DNA of 64,000 nucleotides from Cyanoderma ruficeps (taxonomy: Eukaryota > Chordata > Aves > Passeriformes > Timaliidae), in contig VZDJ01000045.1 in NCBI GenBank assembly GCA_008694505.1, positions 62,001-126,000 of the forward strand. Direction: 5' to 3'. Position numbers and translations under genes: made by a program. The notes beneath the pieces were generated by a model, which worked only from the letters and a program-made list of their open reading frames with translations, was not told the origin of the DNA and did no database searches. This document shows positions 59,046 to 64,000 of the stretch, in pieces (position 1 is the stretch's first letter; each line of letters opens with the position of its first letter).

Positions 59046-61667
59046 TTTCATGTCCAGGGATCTGTCAAAATGGGTTCTACCCTTCATTAAGTATTATCTT
59101 ATTACCATAGAGAATAATGTGGGACTAGTTTTATACACAGGAGAAAGTAGCAAATATTCACCAAGGTAAAATAACTAAAGAAGTATGTAACAGGGGACAG
59201 GACAACTAAACTTTGACTAGAACAAGAAGTTTTTGTTTACTTACAGCTTTTCATCTGAGAAGCAAACAAATTCAATATTAAAATTCAGAAAATCACTCAA
59301 TTCATACTCCTAAGTATTAACATCAATTATGTTTTTGCCCTTCTATACACAGCAGTTCTTGTTTCTAGTAGCAACTACATGAAGATTTGTAAAAGCCATC
59401 AAAAATATTTTACAAGGCTGGAAGTATATTTTTTATGTTTTCCAAGGAAGGGACAGATAAGAAGCCTTCCCTTGGAATCCAATCTGTGACAAAAGCTACA
59501 GATTCTGCCTTTCAGTGGACTGAGTTGCCTGACACCTTGTTTGAGATTAGCAGATTTAAGAGAAATCTGGGGTATTTCACAGTGATAAGGAAAGCTACTA
59601 ATCATTATTATGAGGCTGAGAATGTTGTTGTCTTTTTTCACCTATAGCAAAATAGCATCTCAAGCAAGAATTTCAAGAATGGTGAAGAACAAGGGGAACA
59701 TTTTATTTATTATAAGATTTATTTATTTTAAAATTTCATGATGATTAACAAAGCAAGTGTTTAAATTTGGTTACAGAGAAACCACCACTGGGAAAGGAGA
59801 ATGCCTGCTCAAGTGATTTGCTAAGACATGAATATATTGGCAATGCAGGCCCTTACCATGAAAATCTTGAAATATATGTAGATAGTATAGGATGTTCAGT
59901 GGAGCAGTAAGAATGTTGAGAACCTCTTTTGATGCTTGAAAGCACGATTTGTAACATTTATAGTACCTTTTCTTTAGTGCCTTGTATAGAGGCAGGACTT
60001 TTGAGCATGTTAAGAGGTAATGATCAAGGCCAGATCTAAGTTTCTATAACACTGTAAATATTTCAGAAAGAAAACACAGCAGAGCAAAATCGAGTCAAAC
60101 AAAACCACTTTGTAACTTATCATCTGGAGACCACACTGGAAACTTGAAAAACAATAACAAAGAATGAAAATAAATACCTGCCTTATTCACAAGCCCTAGG
60201 CTGAATAGAAGTATTCCTGAGAAATTCTGTATTTGATAACAAAACAAAACAAAAAAAACCAAACCCAAGCCCTGACACTTAGAAGAGTCAACAAACCAGA
60301 TCTGTTAAGGTAATTTTCAAAATATGTAGATAGTATGGACTGGAGATCCCAAATGACTGCTACAGGTTTTTTCAAGGTAAAATGGCCAGGATTAATTAAT
60401 TGCACTACAGTGCTAAGGACAGCATGTCAGTATTTGCTGATGTAGAAGGATGTACCTGGCGCCTGCTTTTTCAGTATCCACATTACCAAACTGTGTGTTA
60501 AATAATTTTTTAGAGATTATTTTATCTTATGAACCCACACTAGAAAAGGGCATTAAAAGGTAAGTGTAGGCTTTGGATACGTGCAAGTACAGTGGAGGAC
60601 AGAGGTGGCCCCAAGATGTGTAGTTTGCTAGAGCCACTTGCCACTGCATTCCTCCACTTAAAAACAGACTTTCAATGCAGTCCTGGGAATTTAAGCAGAA
60701 TTCCTTTTGAAATTCTGGGGGCACACTATTTTGAAAACCTCATTCTGAAAGACTAAATAGCAATGAGCTTTAAGCACTTTGCCTAAGCTATGGTTTGGGC
60801 AATAGTAAAGACTTCTCTGTAATGCTGATACCATATACGTGAACACAGAACACTTAAAATCAGGTGCACATATTGACAATGTGGCTGAAACTTGTGTTGA
60901 TCCTTAGATGCAAATCAAACTTCAAAAACATGAAACAAGCGCCAAACTTAAATATTGTGTCAGGCTGATTCCTCTTAAACTTCAGACAGAATTATACTGC
61001 ACAGAGCACCTTCAGCTACTGTGTCGAGCCTGAACACAATGAAACTCAGTGCTCCAGTTTCTCCCTCCCTCTCTAAAAACGATTTCGTGTTCTAATTGAC
61101 CACAGCTATGCTTTTTCTCTATTGTCCATCCTCCATTCTTCTGTCACTGAATGCTAAGCAATTGCTTCTTGTTACTTCTCCCTAAACTGTTGTAATCAAC
61201 TCCACCTCTTTTACCATGCAGAAAAAGAATTTTACTGTTCAAGCATTAGACATTTTATTGAAAATATTAAACAATATTGGTTTTCTCTTGACTTTTAAGC
61301 CAGTATGAAAGCAGGTTTAAACTCATTCACAAATCATACTGTTTTCCCATCAGCAGCAAACTAACTGTACTGTTGCCTTCATGTGGGATTTTTTTTTTTA
61401 TTGTTAGGGATAGGATATGCCACAATCAAGAAAAAGAAAGTCATAAACAGTCACTTGGTGACTTCACAATCTCCTTATGATACAAAGATGATCATGTGAA
61501 GTGCTAGAATATGAATATGTGTGCTCTATTAAATTTTTCATACGACATGTATGAAATACCTGCAGATACAGTTGTCCCACCTTTTTTAAAAAAAATTTCA
61601 TAAACATTTAAGTACAGGTTAGAGGCAAAACTTTCTTTCTAAACCCTATGATACCACAGAATGAATC
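59046..61667. other. Unique AT-rich sequence, no gene recognised
   Basis: Nothing supportable. Frames on opposite strands at 59399-59647 overlap. Confidence 0.5.
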
Positions 61668-61693
61668 TTTCATTTGAAATGTTTCAAATGAAA
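61668..61693. repeat. 26-bp palindrome with 12-bp perfect arms
   Basis: TTTCATTTGAAA and TTTCAAATGAAA are exact reverse complements separated by TG. The block lies 103 bp before the solo LTR at 61797. Confidence 0.9.
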
Positions 61694-61796
61694 ACAAAGA
61701 CTGCCAAAGAGCAGACTTTGAGTTGAACTCTGCATATTGGCGAAATTTTTATAACCGCAAAGAAGGAGCATCAGTTCCATGCTTTATTTAACATGG

Positions 61797-62466
61797 TGTC
61801 CTGGGGTGACTTTTTGATGGTTGTATCCCCAGTTGTCTGTTCTGTTTGTGTTGTATATTATGTACTGCACCTAGAAGACTGGTTCTGAGAGTGAAAGGAG
61901 GGAAAGAAGAAACGCGCTTTTTTTTTTTTCCAGAAACTACATTTACTCCTATACATTCTGCTCCTGGACTGTGCTCGTCTAAAGTATGGACAGACAACAG
62001 AGCAGAGCTCTCCTTTGTTTTTAGTTAGTTTAGCTAGCTGAGGCAGAGAAGTTCCCTGGACTGCTTTTTTTTTCATTTTTCTTGGGACTTTCATTTTTCT
62101 TGGGACTTAAACCTGTCCTGGACTGAAAACCTGCATGACCATTGGAATCTCACACCTGCAGTGCACCAGGGCCCAGCATGGCATTTTCCAGCACTGGAAG
62201 AACAAATAAGAGACTGAATGAGCTGAGCTAACCCATGGCAGGGAGTTCTCTGTTTTGCCATCTCTCTTCAGAGTGGCAAGAGGTTTTATTTCATATTATT
62301 CATTTTTAAATGCTTGTGAGCACTTTGTTTGCTAAATAAATACTTTCTTTCACTTTTCTCTGAGGAGATTTTCTCCCGGACCAGCTGGGGGAGGTGCCGC
62401 TTGGGTTTGTTTCCCAGAGGGACCCTATTTGGGGGTTTCCTCCAAAATTTGCCCTAAGCCAGAACA
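61797..62466 (+). mobile_element. Solo LTR, songbird ERVL-like, well preserved
   Basis: A 670-bp insertion starting TGTCCTGGGGTGAC and ending CCAGAACA, flanked by a perfect 5-bp duplication CATGG (61792-61796 and 62467-62471). AATAAA at 62335-62340 and the order of segments (TCTGAGAGTGAAAGGAGGG, AGCAGAGCTCTCCTTTG, CAGTGCACCAGGGCCCAGC, GGGGGAGGTGCCGCTTGGG) match my recollection of a songbird ERVL-type LTR. It appears less eroded than the other LTRs here, so it is probably one of the younger insertions. An 18-bp internal tandem duplication lies at 62071-62106. Frames inside it (61788-62094) are not genes. Confidence 0.9.
62071..62106. repeat. 18-bp tandem duplication inside the LTR
   Basis: TTTCATTTTTCTTGGGAC occurs twice in immediate succession (62071-62088 and 62089-62106) with no difference. 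Comparison with sibling LTRs would show whether it is private to this copy. Confidence 0.92.
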
Positions 62467-62471
62467 CATGG

Positions 62472-64000
62472 CAGAAAGCTTTCCACTCTTCTTGTCCTGT
62501 TCTTAGAAGTTAGAAATTGAGATCAAAGTCTCAAGACTTCTGTCTCTAATCAGAAGGCAAAAAAGTCTCAGATTTAACCTCATATGCAATCACTGAAGAA
62601 ACTTAATTCTGGACAGGGGTTCTGGAACTGCTCTGGTAAAAGACAAAAAAATAGATTTAAAATGGCAACGCAGTAGATCCCACATCAGCTGGCCTCCTGT
62701 AGCAGAAAAAGAGCTTGTAGGTATTCTTCACATACTAGATTGTACAGTAATCGTATCACATATTATACTATTCACTATCACTAATACTACTTAACTATAT
62801 TTAAATACTGGGGTTTATTAACTCTGAAATCTTGGAAACTTGTTGGCATTTATATGTACATATTTTGATTTAAATATAATGTAAATCTAACAACTAATGC
62901 ATGACTTTCAGGATAAGTATTCTTCAGTCTAATAGTCTGGACAGCAAATAGTCTGTTGCAAAACCCCTCAGTATAATTCCTGCAGCAATAGTAGAAACCA
63001 TACAATAAACATATAATTATCTGTTGTTCTTTTGTTAATTACTTGAAAAGTACTGGACCGTAGGTTGAGTGTGGAATACTAGCTCTAGGGACTATGCTGC
63101 CAGCACCAGGTATTATTTGTTTTGTTACTTGGACCCCTAAGGGTTATCATAATGCAAATTAGAGTAATAAAAAACCCCCAAAACCACCAAAACATAAAAT
63201 CACCCCTGCACCCCCCAAATCAAACATAAGTTAAGTTCATGAGTTTTGAGTTTTCCTGTATAATTCAGATATTTCCACAGGTCATAACTTCTGATTTGAA
63301 TTGTGGATAAATCAAGAAATGCTAAACACAGTACATCCATGTCCAATATGGCCGTGATCATTAATGAAAGAATGCAATAAGTAAATGGCAAATCTTAGTA
63401 TGCCAGAATGTGCTATAGAATTTAATTTAAATTTTTACAAATGTTATCAACACTTAGCTTGACACATAGAGGAGAAAGATTAGGGACTATAAATAGTGGA
63501 TTTCTTGAGCATTTGAACTGAACCAAAAAATTGAAACAAAAAAAAATTGATTTGTGTCAACATAAAATATTTTGTTAAGACCAAATGCTTTGTTCAATTT
63601 CAAGAAATTCTTCATTTGACCATTTCAATTCTTAATTTTCAAGTCACTGTATGAGATCACCAATTTGAGATCCCAATTGCATCAAAACAAAAGTAAAAAT
63701 GAAAAACTCATTTAAAAAGTAATATCTCAGTTTTGTTAAAGCAATCTCAGCAAGCCAGGCTGATTATTTGGTGGACACCAATGGATGCTCTGACCTATCC
63801 TGCCCTTGAATTGATATTGAACCTCTTTCTTGCATGGGTTTGTTTGTTGCCTGGAGATGTCCCTGGTGTCTGTATGGCTGTCCTGGTTCCTGGATGAGGC
63901 AGTGGCCTGGTCCTGGTCTGGGCCTTGTCTTGCCCACCACTCCAGAGGCAGACCCTAATATTCCTGGAACCCACCAGTCCCTGGCATGGACATTTTCTAA
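62472..64000. other. Unique AT-rich sequence with an A/C-rich tract
   Basis: An A/C-rich low-complexity tract lies at about 63164-63228. The last 200 bases are more GC-rich but not identifiable. No gene was recognised. Confidence 0.5.

Noticed and set aside
1..64000. CRISPR arrays, tRNA or rRNA genes, bacterial operons
   Set aside because: No regularly spaced repeats, no cloverleaf-forming conserved boxes and no ribosome-binding-site-led gene clusters were seen. The sequence is vertebrate in character.

Overview
The window reads as vertebrate nuclear DNA from a bird, most likely a songbird. It is AT-rich, has no compact operon-like coding, and carries several degraded CR1 non-LTR retrotransposons together with solo LTRs of endogenous retroviruses. 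One LTR (from 56357) opens with the start sequence I associate with songbird class II LTRs, and another (61797-62466) matches my recollection of a songbird ERVL-type LTR. These family assignments come from memory of repeat consensus sequences, not from a search. I recognise no protein-coding gene of the host, no tRNA, rRNA or CRISPR array. The window is probably intergenic or deep intronic.

Layout. 1-9039 is unique sequence with a (TTTG)n tract, a 187-base assembly gap (5552-5738) and a 22-bp palindrome at 8223-8244. 9040-9250 is an old CR1 reverse-transcriptase fragment. 9251-19905 is unique apart from simple repeats and one weak exon-like segment (15216-15272). 19906-23100 is a repeat cluster: a CR1 3' end split by a roughly 1-kb solo LTR, then a second CR1 body that meets a short CR1 fragment of opposite orientation. 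23101-34380 is mostly unique, with one clean 435-bp solo LTR (29029-29463). 34381-34990, 40901-41365, 42085-43166, 48036-49815 and 51855-52062 are further CR1 copies on both strands. A splice-framed candidate exon lies at 43425-43507. A strong 42-bp near-palindrome (44867-44908) precedes a 663-base gap (45033-45695), which is followed by a complex LTR block (45781-46674). 55454-56821 holds an LTR, a retroviral pol remnant and a second LTR on the opposite strand. 57777-58689 contains two open frames rich in N-glycosylation sequons but of unproven status. 61797-62466 is a clean solo LTR with perfect 5-bp target duplications.

The best-supported features are the four LTR insertions with target-site duplications, because their borders can be read directly. 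The CR1 copies are all broken: catalytic residues are replaced (endonuclease Glu to Gly at 49369-49371; reverse-transcriptase FADD-type motif reads FTDN at 42286-42297) and frames are shifted. Most open reading frames in the window are chance frames or antisense shadows of CR1. I did not find a previously undescribed system. The items most worth checking are the dual AP-1 palindrome, the 42-bp palindrome, the exon at 43425-43507, the composite LTR at 45781-46674 and the sequon-rich frames near 58 kb.
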